Source: Ensifer adhaerens
GTDB lineage: Bacteria; Pseudomonadota; Alphaproteobacteria; Rhizobiales; Rhizobiaceae
DNA length: 64,000 bases
NCBI RefSeq assembly: GCF_020035535.1
Contig: NZ_CP083349.1
Location: forward strand, 744,001-808,000
Direction of reading: 5' to 3'
Positions 26,700-36,422 of the stretch are shown here, piece by piece (positions within the stretch are counted from its first letter, which is position 1; each line of letters opens with the position of its first letter). The notes below the pieces were generated by a model that saw nothing but the letters and a program-made list of their open reading frames with translations, made no database searches and was not told where the DNA came from. Made by a program: the position numbers and the translations under genes.

Positions 26700-28684
26700 T
26701 CATCGAGCTCGGACATTACGCGCTGGTCCTGGCATTGGCGACCGCGGTCATCCAGGCCGCCTTGCCGATCCTCGGGGCCCGGCTGAACGACCGCGGCTTG
26801 ATGGAATTGGCGTCGAGCGCGGCGGTCGCCTGTTTCCTGCTGGTCGCCTTCGCGTTCATCGTGCTCACCTTCGCCTACGTGACTTCGGACTTCTCGGTCC
26901 GCAATGTCTGGGAAAACTCCCACTCGTTGAAGCCGCTGATCTACAAGATCTCGGGTGTGTGGGGGAACCACGAGGGATCGATGCTGCTGTGGCTGCTGAT
27001 TCTGACATTCTTCTCGGCGCTGGTCGCCTCTTTCGGGCGCAACCTGCCGGAAACGCTGAAGGCGAACGTGCTTGCGGTCCAGGCCTGGATCGCCATGGCC
27101 TTTGCGCTCTTCATTCTGCTGACGTCCAACCCGTTCGCGCGGCTGATCCCGGCGCCGGGGGAGGGCAAGGACCTGAACCCGATCCTGCAGGATGTCGGCC
27201 TCGCCATTCATCCGCCGCTGCTCTACCTCGGCTATGTCGGCTTCTCCGTCTGCTTCTCCTTTGCGATCGCTGCACTGATCGAGGGCCGCATCGATGCGGC
27301 CTGGGCGCGCTGGGTCCGTCCCTGGACGCTCGCCGCCTGGACGTTCCTGACCGCTGGCATCTCCATGGGCTCTTACTGGGCCTATTACGAACTCGGCTGG
27401 GGCGGCTGGTGGTTCTGGGACCCGGTCGAGAATGCTTCCTTCATGCCCTGGCTCGCGGGCACGGCTTTGCTGCATTCGGCATTGGTCATGGAGAAGCGCG
27501 AGGCGCTGAAGATCTGGACCGTGCTGCTCGCGATCATGACCTTCTCGCTGTCGCTGCTCGGCACCTTCCTCGTACGTTCTGGCGTGCTGACTTCCGTTCA
27601 CGCCTTCGCCACCGACCCGACGCGCGGCATCTTCATTCTCGCCATCCTCGTCTTCTTCATCGGCGGCGCGTTCACGCTCTTTGCTTTGCGTGCCTCGCAC
27701 CTGAAAGCCGGCGGCATCTTCGCGCCGATTTCGCGTGAGGGTGCGCTGGTCTTCAACAACCTGATCCTGACGACGGCGACAGCGACGGTCCTCACCGGCA
27801 CGCTCTATCCGCTGGTGCTTGAGGCGCTCACCGGCGACAAGATCTCGGTGGGCCCGCCCTTCTTCAACATGACCTTCGGTCTCCTGATGCTGCCACTGCT
27901 CTTTGCGGTGCCGTTCGGCCCATTGCTTGCCTGGAAGCGAGGGGACCTCGCCGGTGTCGCCCAGCGGCTCTTCGCGTCCGTCGCGATCGGTCTCGCCGCC
28001 GGCACGATCTATTATTACGTGATGAATGGCGGCCCGGTTCTGGCGCTCCTCGGCATTGCCCTTGGCGTCTACCTGATCGCCGGTTCGCTCACCGATCTGG
28101 CGCTACGCTCCGGCCTCGGCAAGGTTGCGGGCAACGTCGCCTGGCGGCGCCTTGCCGGCCTGCCACGCTCTGCCTTCGGTACCGCTCTTGCCCATATCGG
28201 TCTTGGCGTCACCCTGATCGGCATCGTCGCGGTCACGGCATTCGAGACCGAGACGGTCGTCGAGTTGAAGCCGGGCATGACCGTTGACGCCGGCGGCTAC
28301 ACGCTGCGCTTCGACGGCATGCGCAACGGCAGCGGCCCGAACTACACGGAAGAATCCGGTCACTTCACCATCAGCCGCGGCGGTGTCGCCGTTTCCGAGG
28401 TCTGGTCGTCGAAGCGTCTCTACCAGGCGCGCCGCATGCCGACGACGGAAGCAGGCATCCGCACCTTCGGTCTCAACCAGCTCTATGTTTCGCTCGGCGA
28501 CCAGATCAGCGAAGGCGGCATCGTCGTGCGCATCTGGTGGAAGCCGATGATCCTGTGCATCTGGGGTGGAACCCTGTTCATGATGGCGGGTGGCTTCGTG
28601 TCCTTGGGCGATCGCCGCTTGCGTGTCGGCGCGCCGACGCGGGCCAAGCGGCCGAAGACAGTGCCGGTGGGGGCCGCCGAATGA
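26696..28684 (+). CDS. ccmF: Cytochrome c-type biogenesis haem lyase CcmF (CycK)
   Basis: A 662-residue polytopic membrane protein of the haem lyase complex, with about 14 hydrophobic segments. The haem-handling WWD motif is present as [20 protein letters not shown] around residue 240. Preceding loops with conserved histidines ([26 protein letters not shown]) are as in other CcmF proteins. It overlaps ccmE by four bases and shares an ATGA junction with ccmH. Rhizobial name cycK. Confidence 0.96.
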   Translation: MIIELGHYALVLALATAVIQAALPILGARLNDRGLMELASSAAVACFLLVAFAFIVLTFAYVTSDFSVRNVWENSHSLKPLIYKISGVWGNHEGSMLLWLLILTFFSALVASFGRNLPETLKANVLAVQAWIAMAFALFILLTSNPFARLIPAPGEGKDLNPILQDVGLAIHPPLLYLGYVGFSVCFSFAIAALIEGRIDAAWARWVRPWTLAAWTFLTAGISMGSYWAYYELGWGGWWFWDPVENASFMPWLAGTALLHSALVMEKREALKIWTVLLAIMTFSLSLLGTFLVRSGVLTSVHAFATDPTRGIFILAILVFFIGGAFTLFALRASHLKAGGIFAPISREGALVFNNLILTTATATVLTGTLYPLVLEALTGDKISVGPPFFNMTFGLLMLPLLFAVPFGPLLAWKRGDLAGVAQRLFASVAIGLAAGTIYYYVMNGGPVLALLGIALGVYLIAGSLTDLALRSGLGKVAGNVAWRRLAGLPRSAFGTALAHIGLGVTLIGIVAVTAFETETVVELKPGMTVDAGGYTLRFDGMRNGSGPNYTEESGHFTISRGGVAVSEVWSSKRLYQARRMPTTEAGIRTFGLNQLYVSLGDQISEGGIVVRIWWKPMILCIWGGTLFMMAGGFVSLGDRRLRVGAPTRAKRPKTVPVGAAE

Positions 28685-29136
28685 TCCGTCTGCTGCTGGC
28701 GCTTCTGCTGTTCATCCTGCCGACCGGGTCAGCCTTTGCGGTCAATCCGGATGAGGTGCTGGCCGACCCTGCGCTTGAAGCCCGCGCTCGGGCGATCTCG
28801 GCCGAATTGCGCTGCATGGTCTGCCAGAACCAGTCGATCGACGATTCCAACGCCGAGCTTGCCAAGGACCTGCGCGTGCTGGTGCGCGAGCGGCTCGCCA
28901 ACGGCGATAGCGACGAAGCGGTGATCGACTATGTCGTGTCGCGCTATGGCGAATTCGTGCTGCTGAAGCCACGCTTCGAAACGAAGACGCTGATCCTGTG
29001 GGGCATGCCCGCAACCCTGCTGCTCGTCGGGGCGATCACCCTTGTCATTGCGTCGCGCCGGCGCGGGGCCCAAGCCAAGGGAACGCCGCTTTCCGAGAAT
29101 GAAAAGGAAAAGCTGAAGAAACTGCTTCAGCCCTGA
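28681..29136 (+). CDS. ccmH: Cytochrome c maturation protein CcmH (CycL)
   Basis: A 151-residue thiol-reducing protein that keeps the apocytochrome CXXCH cysteines reduced. It has a signal sequence, the redox motif [19 protein letters not shown] (LRCxxC) near residue 44, and one C-terminal membrane anchor (about 102-125). It ends the cyc operon; the CcmI-like domain seen fused to CcmH in some bacteria is separate here. Confidence 0.95.
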   Translation: MIRLLLALLLFILPTGSAFAVNPDEVLADPALEARARAISAELRCMVCQNQSIDDSNAELAKDLRVLVRERLANGDSDEAVIDYVVSRYGEFVLLKPRFETKTLILWGMPATLLLVGAITLVIASRRRGAQAKGTPLSENEKEKLKKLLQP

Positions 29137-29466
29137 CGGGACGTTTGGACCGGCGCTCGCGCGTTCCACGATCTCCAACGCCAATCGCCTGATATCGCTG
29201 GCGAATATTCTCGGCGATAACGGCCGCCGTTCGCGGCGACATGCGGTCGGCAAGGGGCTATCGGTCCATCCCTGGTGGTCTCCCGCAACATTACCAAATA
29301 TTCATCTTCCGGACAGAACTCAGTAAGGTCCCATCCGTTACATCTTTCGTCATCGGCTGTTCCTCCAGTCAGCCAAACGAGCCCGCCTCTTCCCAGCGAG
29401 GTGGGTATCGCAACCAGGTTTCGGTGCCGTCTTCGACGGCATCAAGGAAGAGAAAAGGCAAAACGG
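29137..29466. other. Intergenic region before degP
   Basis: About 330 bases without a gene. The frame of degP is open upstream to 29275 but lacks a ribosome-binding site. A possible extracytoplasmic-function sigma promoter is noted at 29316. Confidence 0.45.
29316..29339 (+). promoter_or_regulatory. Possible ECF (RpoE-type) sigma promoter of degP
   Basis: GAAC (29316) is followed 16 bases later by CGTT (29336-29339), matching the GGAAC-N16-CGTT layout of alphaproteobacterial EcfG/RpoE2 promoters except for the first G. It lies about 127 bases before the degP ATG. Envelope proteases of this kind are often stress-regulated. The match is short and could be chance. Confidence 0.3.
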
Positions 29467-31026
29467 ATGATTACGACCAAATCCCTGCGTCCCTCCCTCA
29501 AGACCGTTCTGAAGACCTCGACCGTTGCCGGTCTTGCTGCCGTCATGCTGACCTCGGGTTTGCCGGCCAGCATCTCCCAGTCCTTCGCGGAAGCGGTGAA
29601 GGTGGAAGCGCCGTCGGTGCCGAGCTTTGCCAACGTCGTCGACGCAGTTTCGCCCGCCGTCGTTTCGGTTCGTGTCCAGTCGCGCGTCAACCCGGTTTCC
29701 GAAGACGGCAGCGACTTCAGCTTCGGCTTCAATGGCCGTGGCTTCGATGAATTGCCGGATGATCACCCGCTGAAGCGCTTCTTCAAGGAATTCGGCCCGC
29801 GCGGTGATGACCGTGCCGAGCGCGGTGGTCCGGGTCGCCGTGGTCCGCATGGCGAAGGTCGCCTGCGCCCGACGTCCCAGGGGTCGGGCTTCTTCATCTC
29901 TGAAGACGGCTACCTCGTCACCAACAACCACGTCGTTTCCGACGGTTCGGCCTTCACGGTTATCCTCAACGACGGCACCGAACTCGATGCCAAGCTGATC
30001 GGCAAGGACAGTCGCACCGATCTCGCCGTGCTCAAGGTCGATGACAAGCGCAAGTTCACCTATGTCGGCTGGGCTGACGACAGCAAGGTCCGCGTCGGTG
30101 ACTGGGTGGTTGCTGTCGGCAATCCGTTCGGCCTCGGCGGCACCGTGACCTCGGGCATCATCTCGGCCCGTGGCCGCGACATCGGCTCCGGTCCCTATGA
30201 CGACTACCTGCAGGTCGACGCCGCCGTGAACCGCGGCAACTCGGGTGGTCCGACCTTCAACCTCTCGGGCGAAGTGGTCGGCATCAACACTGCGATCTTC
30301 TCGCCGTCGGGTGGTAACGTCGGTATCGCCTTTGCGATCCCCGCGGCCGTCGCCAAGGATGTCGTCGCCGACCTGATCAAGGACGGCTCGGTTTCCCGTG
30401 GCTGGCTCGGCGTACAGATCCAGCCCGTCACCAAGGACATCGCTGAATCGCTTGGTCTTTCGGAAGCAAGCGGCGCGCTGGTCGTCGAGCCGCAATCCGG
30501 CTCGCCGGGTGAAAAGGCCGGCATCAAGAAGGGCGACGTCGTAACCGCGCTGAACGGTGACACCGTCAAGGACCCGCGTGATCTTGCTCGCAAGGTTGCT
30601 GCCATCCGTCCGGGCACCACCGTTGATCTGAGCCTGTGGCGTAATGGCAAGTCCGAAAGCGTCAAGCTGGAAATCGGCACCCTGCCGAAGGATGACAAGG
30701 ACGCCGCCAAGACTCAGGACAGCCAGACCGAGGAAACGCAACCCTCGAGCGAACAGGCACTGGCTGACCTCGGCGTTACCGTCGTGCCGTCCGATGACGG
30801 CAAGGGCGTCACCATCGCCTCGGTCGACGAAGACTCTGATGCCAGTGACCGTGGCCTGAAGACGGGCGAAAAGATCGTCTCTGTCAACAATCAGGAAGTG
30901 AAGTCCGCCGACGACATCCTCAAGGTCATCAACGCTGCCAAGAAGGACGGCCGTAGCAAGGCGCTCTTCCAGATAGAGGCCGAGAACGGTAGCCGCTTCG
31001 TGGCCCTCCCGATCGATCAGGGCTGA
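29467..31026 (+). CDS. degP: Periplasmic serine protease DegP/HtrA (Do family)
   Basis: A 519-residue periplasmic protease and chaperone. The signal peptide (residues 1-42) ends near SFAEA. The trypsin-like domain has the complete catalytic triad: His155 in TNNHVV, Asp185 in SRTDLAVL and Ser259 in NRGNSGGP. Two PDZ domains follow (about 295-385 and 420-515). A Gly/Arg/Asp-rich insert (about 111-134) before the protease core corresponds to the flexible LA loop. The ATG at 29467 is chosen because it directly starts the signal peptide. It follows ccmH, as in S. meliloti. Confidence 0.95.
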   Translation: MITTKSLRPSLKTVLKTSTVAGLAAVMLTSGLPASISQSFAEAVKVEAPSVPSFANVVDAVSPAVVSVRVQSRVNPVSEDGSDFSFGFNGRGFDELPDDHPLKRFFKEFGPRGDDRAERGGPGRRGPHGEGRLRPTSQGSGFFISEDGYLVTNNHVVSDGSAFTVILNDGTELDAKLIGKDSRTDLAVLKVDDKRKFTYVGWADDSKVRVGDWVVAVGNPFGLGGTVTSGIISARGRDIGSGPYDDYLQVDAAVNRGNSGGPTFNLSGEVVGINTAIFSPSGGNVGIAFAIPAAVAKDVVADLIKDGSVSRGWLGVQIQPVTKDIAESLGLSEASGALVVEPQSGSPGEKAGIKKGDVVTALNGDTVKDPRDLARKVAAIRPGTTVDLSLWRNGKSESVKLEIGTLPKDDKDAAKTQDSQTEETQPSSEQALADLGVTVVPSDDGKGVTIASVDEDSDASDRGLKTGEKIVSVNNQEVKSADDILKVINAAKKDGRSKALFQIEAENGSRFVALPIDQG

Positions 31027-31051
31027 TCGCGGCAGTCAAATGATTGACCGG

Positions 31052-31094
31052 AGCGCCGCGATTTCCAAGTGATTTCGCGGCGCTTTCCGTTTCG
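31052..31094 (+). terminator. Rho-independent terminator of degP
   Basis: A perfect 9-base stem (AGCGCCGCG at 31052, CGCGGCGCT ending 31084) with a 15-base loop, followed by TTCCGTTTC. It lies 26 bases after the degP stop. Confidence 0.8.
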
Positions 31095-31216
31095 GGCGGG
31101 ATGAGGAAAAATCTCTGCGGTTTTCCGCCTTCATTCCGCTCTTGTCTACGAGAAGCGCTCGCCAATCCGGTTGTCGCAAAGCCGAAACCGGTTGAGACAG
31201 ATAGGGGTCCGGGACT

Positions 31217-31915
31217 ATGGTCGCGCGTATGAAGATTCTCATTATTGAAGACGATCTCGAGGCGGCAGCCTATCTGGCGAAAGCCTTCCGTGAGGCAGGC
31301 ATCGTGTCCGATCACGCCAGCGATGGCGAGAGCGGTCTCTTCATGGCCAGCGAGAACAGTTACGACGTTCTGGTGGTCGATCGCATGTTGCCGCGTCGTG
31401 ACGGCCTGTCGGTCATCACCGAGCTCAGGCGCAAGGACGTTCACACGCCGGTGCTCATCCTTTCCGCACTCGGCCAGGTCGACGACCGTGTTACCGGCCT
31501 GCGCGCCGGTGGTGACGACTACCTTCCGAAGCCCTACGCCTTCAACGAGCTGCTCGCGCGTGTCGAGGTGCTTGGCCGGCGCAAGGGCACACCCGAGCAG
31601 GACATGGTCTACCGCGTCGGTGATCTCGAACTCGATCGCCTGTCGCATTCCGTCCGCCGACAGGGCAAGGAGATCCCGTTGCAGCCGCGCGAATTCCGCC
31701 TGCTCGAATATCTCATGAAGAATGCCGGCCAGGTCGTGACCCGCACCATGCTTCTGGAAAATGTGTGGGATTACCACTTCGACCCGCAGACCAACGTCAT
31801 CGACGTCCATGTCTCGCGGCTGCGCTCGAAGATTGAGAAGGACTTTGATGTGCCGCTGCTGCGCACCGTGCGCGGTGCCGGCTACATGATCAAGGATGAC
31901 CGGGCTCCCGCATGA
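31217..31915 (+). CDS. OmpR-family response regulator
   Basis: A 232-residue response regulator. The receiver has the acidic pair in IIEDDLEAAAYL, phosphoacceptor Asp55 in VLVVDRMLPRRDG and the Lys in YLPKPYAFNELLAR. The winged-helix domain contains LQPREFRLLEYLMKNAGQVV and NVIDVHVSRLRSKIE. AGGGG eleven bases before the ATG at 31217 supports that start; an ATG at 31229 would remove four residues and give MKILIIEDD. It overlaps the kinase gene by four bases. QseB/CusR-like regulators are the nearest relatives, but the target genes are unknown. Confidence 0.92.
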   Translation: MVARMKILIIEDDLEAAAYLAKAFREAGIVSDHASDGESGLFMASENSYDVLVVDRMLPRRDGLSVITELRRKDVHTPVLILSALGQVDDRVTGLRAGGDDYLPKPYAFNELLARVEVLGRRKGTPEQDMVYRVGDLELDRLSHSVRRQGKEIPLQPREFRLLEYLMKNAGQVVTRTMLLENVWDYHFDPQTNVIDVHVSRLRSKIEKDFDVPLLRTVRGAGYMIKDDRAPA

Positions 31916-33318
31916 GCAAGCTTCGCGTTCTCTTCAGAACGACCGCGGTTCGGCTTTCCGCCCTCTATCTCATCCTCTTTTCGCTCTGCGCCGCCTTCCT
32001 CGTTTTCTACGTTACCGGCATGTCGGAGCGGTTGCTGCAGCAGCAGACCCGGGATTCCATCACCGCCGAGGTGACGCAGATCGAGCAGGTCTACACGCGG
32101 GCCGGCATGAACGGCCTGTTGCGCTCGCTCGAGCGCCGCGCACGCCAGCCGGGGGCCAATCTCTATGTCATCGCCGGGCCGAACGGCGAGATCCTCGCGG
32201 GCAACGTTGCGAGCCTCGAGCCCGGACTGCTCGACAGCGAAGGTTGGACCGAGCGCCCCTTTGCCTATCAGCGCTATACGGACGAGACGAAGACGGACAG
32301 CCATGTGGCGCTCGCCCATGTGCTGGTGCTCGACAACGGCCTGCGCATTCTCGTCGGTCGCGACTTGCAGGAACCGCAGAAATTTCGCGCGCTGGTGCGT
32401 CAGGCGCTGATGGTGGCGCTTGGCGTCATGGGGCTTGGTGCACTCGTCATCTGGTTCGGCATTGGCCGCAACGCGCTCAAGCGCATCGACCGCATGTCGG
32501 AGGCAAGCACCAAGATCATGGCGGGCGATCTTTCGCAGCGCCTGCCGATGAGCGGCTCTGGCGACGAGTTCGACCGCCTGTCGGAATCGCTGAACGCGAT
32601 GCTCGGCCGTATCGAGAAGCTGAACGAAGGTCTGCGCCAGGTCTCCGATAACATCGCCCATGACCTCAAGACCCCGCTGACGCGGCTGCGAAACAAAGCG
32701 GAAGCGGCACTTGCCCGCAAGGGCACCAGCCAGCGCGGCGCGCTCGAGGAGATCATCGGCGAGTCCGACCAGCTGATCCGGACCTTCAATGCGCTGCTGA
32801 TGATTTCGCGCGTAGAGGCCGGTTCGTCCGCCGCCGAGATGAGCGAGATCGATCTTTCGCAGATCGTTTCCGATAGCGTCGAACTCTATGAGCCCGTGGC
32901 CGAAGACGTAGGTTTGAAACTCGAAGCCGACGTCGCCCAGAATCTGGTAATTTCAGGCAACCGGGAACTGGTCGGCCAGGCCCTCGGCAACCTCATCGAC
33001 AACGCGATCAAGTATGCCGACGGTGCGGACAATCCGCTGATCAAGGTCTCGCTGGAAAAGCGCGATGGCCATGTGCTCTTGTCCGTAGCAGATCACGGCC
33101 CCGGAATCCCCACCGCGATGCATGACGAGGTGGTGAAGCGCTTCGTTCGCCTGGACGAGAGCCGGTCGAAGCCGGGCACGGGCCTCGGCCTTTCGCTGGT
33201 CGAGGCGGTCATGGAAATGCATCACGGCTCGCTGCGTCTTGCCCATACCGAGCCCGCGGCCGGTGACGGCGCCAAGGGGCTGACGGTGCGGATGGTTTTC
33301 CCGGTGGCTGCAACCTGA
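31912..33318 (+). CDS. Sensor histidine kinase (CusS/QseC type)
   Basis: A 468-residue membrane kinase coupled with the preceding regulator by an ATGA overlap. Membrane segments lie at about 12-36 and 165-186, enclosing a periplasmic domain of about 125 residues. HAMP is at 187-240. The H box has His250 in DNIAHDLKTPLTRLR. The ATPase domain shows NLIDNAIKYADGADN, DHGPGIPTAM and GTGLGLSLVEAVMEMHHG. The signal is not evident from the sequence. Confidence 0.92.
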   Translation: MSKLRVLFRTTAVRLSALYLILFSLCAAFLVFYVTGMSERLLQQQTRDSITAEVTQIEQVYTRAGMNGLLRSLERRARQPGANLYVIAGPNGEILAGNVASLEPGLLDSEGWTERPFAYQRYTDETKTDSHVALAHVLVLDNGLRILVGRDLQEPQKFRALVRQALMVALGVMGLGALVIWFGIGRNALKRIDRMSEASTKIMAGDLSQRLPMSGSGDEFDRLSESLNAMLGRIEKLNEGLRQVSDNIAHDLKTPLTRLRNKAEAALARKGTSQRGALEEIIGESDQLIRTFNALLMISRVEAGSSAAEMSEIDLSQIVSDSVELYEPVAEDVGLKLEADVAQNLVISGNRELVGQALGNLIDNAIKYADGADNPLIKVSLEKRDGHVLLSVADHGPGIPTAMHDEVVKRFVRLDESRSKPGTGLGLSLVEAVMEMHHGSLRLAHTEPAAGDGAKGLTVRMVFPVAAT

Positions 33319-33400
33319 TAGACCGGTTCCCGGAGAGTGAGAATGGAATGGGCAAGTGCGGTTTTCTTGCCGCGTCCCGTTCCAGGTGAGGGGAGACGGC

Positions 33401-36355
33401 ATGCAGGAACAGGTGCAGCAGTGCTGGGAGATCGAGACGGCGCCAATCCGTCCGGCGACACAGGCCGACGCCAAAACGGCGCTCTCCGTGCTGAAAGACA
33501 TGGCCAAGGGGCACGAGAGGATCGCAAGCCTGCTTGCCTCCGAGAGCCCGTTCAAGACTTTCGTCGTCTCGGCCTTTGCACTTTCGCCCTTCCTGCGCGA
33601 CACCGGCGACAGCCGGCCGGCCATTCTCGAAGAGCTCCTGTCCACTGATCTCTCGACCTTTCTGACCGAGCGGGTGCGTCGTGCCCGGGATGCCTGGAAA
33701 CCGAACGAGGGCGGTGCGGCCCTGCCGGATACGGAGATCATGGCGCGGCTGCGAAGGTCCAAACGTGAGCTGGCCTTCGCCGTGGCGCTCGCCGATCTCT
33801 CCAGGCATTTCTACGGCCGCGAAACCACACGCTGGCTTAGCGAATTTGCCGGCGCTGCCGTGTCGGCGACAATCGATCACTTGCTGCTCAGCGCACACGA
33901 AGGCGGCAAGCTGATCGTCAAGGATGTCGCCAACCCCAGCATCGGTTCCGGCGTCGTCGTGCTCGGCATGGGCAAGCTGGGTGCCTTCGAGCTCAATTAC
34001 TCCTCCGATATCGACCTCGTTGTCTTCTACGATCCGCAATCCGGCATCATCGTCGATCGCGATGATGCCTCGGAAACCTTCGGTCGCCTGCTGCGCCGCC
34101 TGATTCGCATCCTGCAGGAGCGCAGCGGCGACGGCTATGTCTTCCGCACCGACCTGCGCCTGAGGCCGGATCCGGGCTCGACGCCGCTGGCGATCCCGGT
34201 CGAAGCGGCGATGCTCTACTACGAGGGCAGGGGGCAGAACTGGGAACGGGCCGCGTTCATCAAGGCGCGGCCGGTGGCCGGAGATATCGAGGCCGGCGAA
34301 CGCTTCCTGCGCGAACTGGTCCCCTTCGTCTTCCGCAAATATCTCGACTATGCGGCGATTGCCGACATTCATTCGATCAAGCGCCAGATCCACGCCCACA
34401 AGGGGCATGGCGAGATCGCGGTCAAGGGTCACAACATCAAGCTTGGCCGCGGCGGCATCCGCGAGATCGAGTTCTTCGTGCAGACGCAGCAGTTGATCGC
34501 CGGCGGCCGCATGCCCGATCTTCGCCAGCGCGCGACGGAGCCGATGCTGCGCGCCCTCGTCAAGGCTGGCTGGATCGATGAGGAGACGGCCGATGAACTT
34601 GTGGAGGCCTATTGGTTCCTGCGTGATGTCGAGCACCGGATCCAGATGGTGCGCGACGAGCAGACCCACGTTCTGCCCGAGACCGAAGCGGAGCTGAAGC
34701 GCATCGCCTATATGCTCGGCTTCGAGGATACGGCCGCCTTCTCCAAGGCGCTTTCGCGCGTGCTGAAGACGGTTGAGCGCCGCTATGCCCAGCTTTTCGA
34801 GCAGGAGGCCAAGCTCTCGACCGAGACCGGCAACCTCGTCTTCACCGGCCAGCGCGACGATCCCGATACGCTGGAAACGCTGAAGAAGCTCGGCTTCCAG
34901 CGCCCCTCGGACATCTCCCATACGATCCGCACCTGGCACTATGGCCGTTACCGGGCCACGCAATCGGTAGAGGCGCGTGAGCGGCTGACCGAGCTGACGC
35001 CGGAACTCCTGCGCGTCTTCGGCGAAAGCCGCCGGGCCGATGATGCACTGCTGCGCTTCGACAATTTCATTTCCGGTCTGCCTGCCGGCATTCAGCTGTT
35101 TTCGCTGCTCGGCAACAATCCGGGGCTCCTGTCGCTGATCGTCAATGTGATGTCATCGGCTCCAAGACTTGCCGAAATCATCGCCGCCCGCCCGCATGTC
35201 TTCGACGGCATGCTCGATCCGGGCCTGCTCGCCGAGCTGCCGACCAGGGACTACCTCGCGCCGCGCATCGCCAATTTCGTCGGTGGTGCTCGGCACTATG
35301 AGGAGGTGCTCGACCGCCTGCGCATCATTGCTGCCGAACAGCGCTTCCTGATCGGCATCCGGCTCTTGACCGGCGCCATCTCCGGCGCCCAGGCGGGCCG
35401 TGCCTTCACCGATCTCGCCGACCTGATCATCGCGGCCGCCGTGAAAGCGGTGCAGGACGAAGTCCGCTCGGCGCACGGCGATTTCCCCGGCGGCCGTATC
35501 GCCGTCGTCGGCATGGGCAAGCTCGGCAGCCACGAACTGACCGCCGGCTCGGACGTCGACCTGATCCTGCTCTATGACTACGACGAGACGGCAACCGAGT
35601 CCGACGGCGCCAAGTCGCTCGACCCGACGCGCTATTTCACCAGGGTGACGCAGCGCCTGATTGCGGCACTCTCCGCGCCGACGGCCGAGGGCATTCTCTA
35701 CGAGGTCGACATGCGGCTTCGTCCCTCCGGCAACAAGGGGCCGGTCGCCACAAGGATCAACGCTTTCGCCAAGTATCAGCGCGAAGAGGCCTGGACCTGG
35801 GAGCATCTGGCGCTGACCCGGGCGCGCTGCATCTGTGGCGACGACAGGCTGATGGCCGAGGCCAATGCGATCTTTGCAGAAATTCTCGGCCGCAAGCGAG
35901 ACGTTGCCAAGGTCAGCGCCGACGTGATCTCCATGCGCGAGATGATCGACAGCGAGAAGCCACCGAGCGACATCTGGGATTTCAAGCTGATCCCCGGCGG
36001 TCTCGTCGACATCGAGTTCATCAGCCAGTACCTGGCGCTCGTCGCCCCGGCTAAGGGCGTTCAGCCGCTGACTGCCGGCACCGATACCGGTGATGCGCTG
36101 AAGCTTCTCGGCGAAGCCCTCATGAACCCCAACGATCTCGACGTTGCCCTGGAGGCCCTGCACCTCTTTACCGAGTTGTCGCAGATCGTGCGCCTGTGCA
36201 TCGAGGGAGAGTTCGAGCCGAAGGAGGCGCCGGCCGGGCTGATTGATCTCGTCTGCCGGGCAGGGGACTATCCGGACCTGAAGACGCTTGAGGGAGATAT
36301 CCGCCGGCTGTCGAAGGCCGTCCGGCGTGTCTTCCAATCGGTGGTTTCTGGCTAA
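33401..36355 (+). CDS. glnE: Glutamine synthetase adenylyltransferase/adenylyl-removing enzyme GlnE
   Basis: A 984-residue bifunctional enzyme that adenylylates and deadenylylates glutamine synthetase in response to PII state. Two nucleotidyltransferase domains are visible: N-terminal VVLGMGKLGAFELNYSSDID near residue 190 and C-terminal VVGMGKLGSHELTAGSDVD near residue 705. Each is followed by a helical domain; both keep the metal-binding SDxD residues. The ATG at 33401 is preceded by GAGGGGAGACGGC; the frame is open 45 bases upstream but that ribosome-binding site decides. Length matches rhizobial GlnE. Confidence 0.96.
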   Translation: MQEQVQQCWEIETAPIRPATQADAKTALSVLKDMAKGHERIASLLASESPFKTFVVSAFALSPFLRDTGDSRPAILEELLSTDLSTFLTERVRRARDAWKPNEGGAALPDTEIMARLRRSKRELAFAVALADLSRHFYGRETTRWLSEFAGAAVSATIDHLLLSAHEGGKLIVKDVANPSIGSGVVVLGMGKLGAFELNYSSDIDLVVFYDPQSGIIVDRDDASETFGRLLRRLIRILQERSGDGYVFRTDLRLRPDPGSTPLAIPVEAAMLYYEGRGQNWERAAFIKARPVAGDIEAGERFLRELVPFVFRKYLDYAAIADIHSIKRQIHAHKGHGEIAVKGHNIKLGRGGIREIEFFVQTQQLIAGGRMPDLRQRATEPMLRALVKAGWIDEETADELVEAYWFLRDVEHRIQMVRDEQTHVLPETEAELKRIAYMLGFEDTAAFSKALSRVLKTVERRYAQLFEQEAKLSTETGNLVFTGQRDDPDTLETLKKLGFQRPSDISHTIRTWHYGRYRATQSVEARERLTELTPELLRVFGESRRADDALLRFDNFISGLPAGIQLFSLLGNNPGLLSLIVNVMSSAPRLAEIIAARPHVFDGMLDPGLLAELPTRDYLAPRIANFVGGARHYEEVLDRLRIIAAEQRFLIGIRLLTGAISGAQAGRAFTDLADLIIAAAVKAVQDEVRSAHGDFPGGRIAVVGMGKLGSHELTAGSDVDLILLYDYDETATESDGAKSLDPTRYFTRVTQRLIAALSAPTAEGILYEVDMRLRPSGNKGPVATRINAFAKYQREEAWTWEHLALTRARCICGDDRLMAEANAIFAEILGRKRDVAKVSADVISMREMIDSEKPPSDIWDFKLIPGGLVDIEFISQYLALVAPAKGVQPLTAGTDTGDALKLLGEALMNPNDLDVALEALHLFTELSQIVRLCIEGEFEPKEAPAGLIDLVCRAGDYPDLKTLEGDIRRLSKAVRRVFQSVVSG

Positions 36356-36375
36356 GTGTGGTGCAAGGGCGCTTG

Positions 36376-36422
36376 AGCGGGATGCGAGGGGAAAACCGCA
36401 CGCGCGCCTCCTCGTCCCGCTT
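36376..36422. terminator. Bidirectional terminator-like hairpin between glnE and pleC
   Basis: An imperfect inverted repeat pairs AGCGGGATGCGAGG (36376) with CCTCGTCCCGCT (ending 36421), with an internal loop. It lies between the convergent glnE and kinase genes and reaches the kinase stop codon. There is no long T tract, so termination is inferred. Confidence 0.5.

Noticed and set aside
33209..34963. 584-codon minus-strand open frame opposite glnE
   Set aside because: Antisense to GlnE, whose two nucleotidyltransferase motifs are intact; an artefact of GC-rich codon use.
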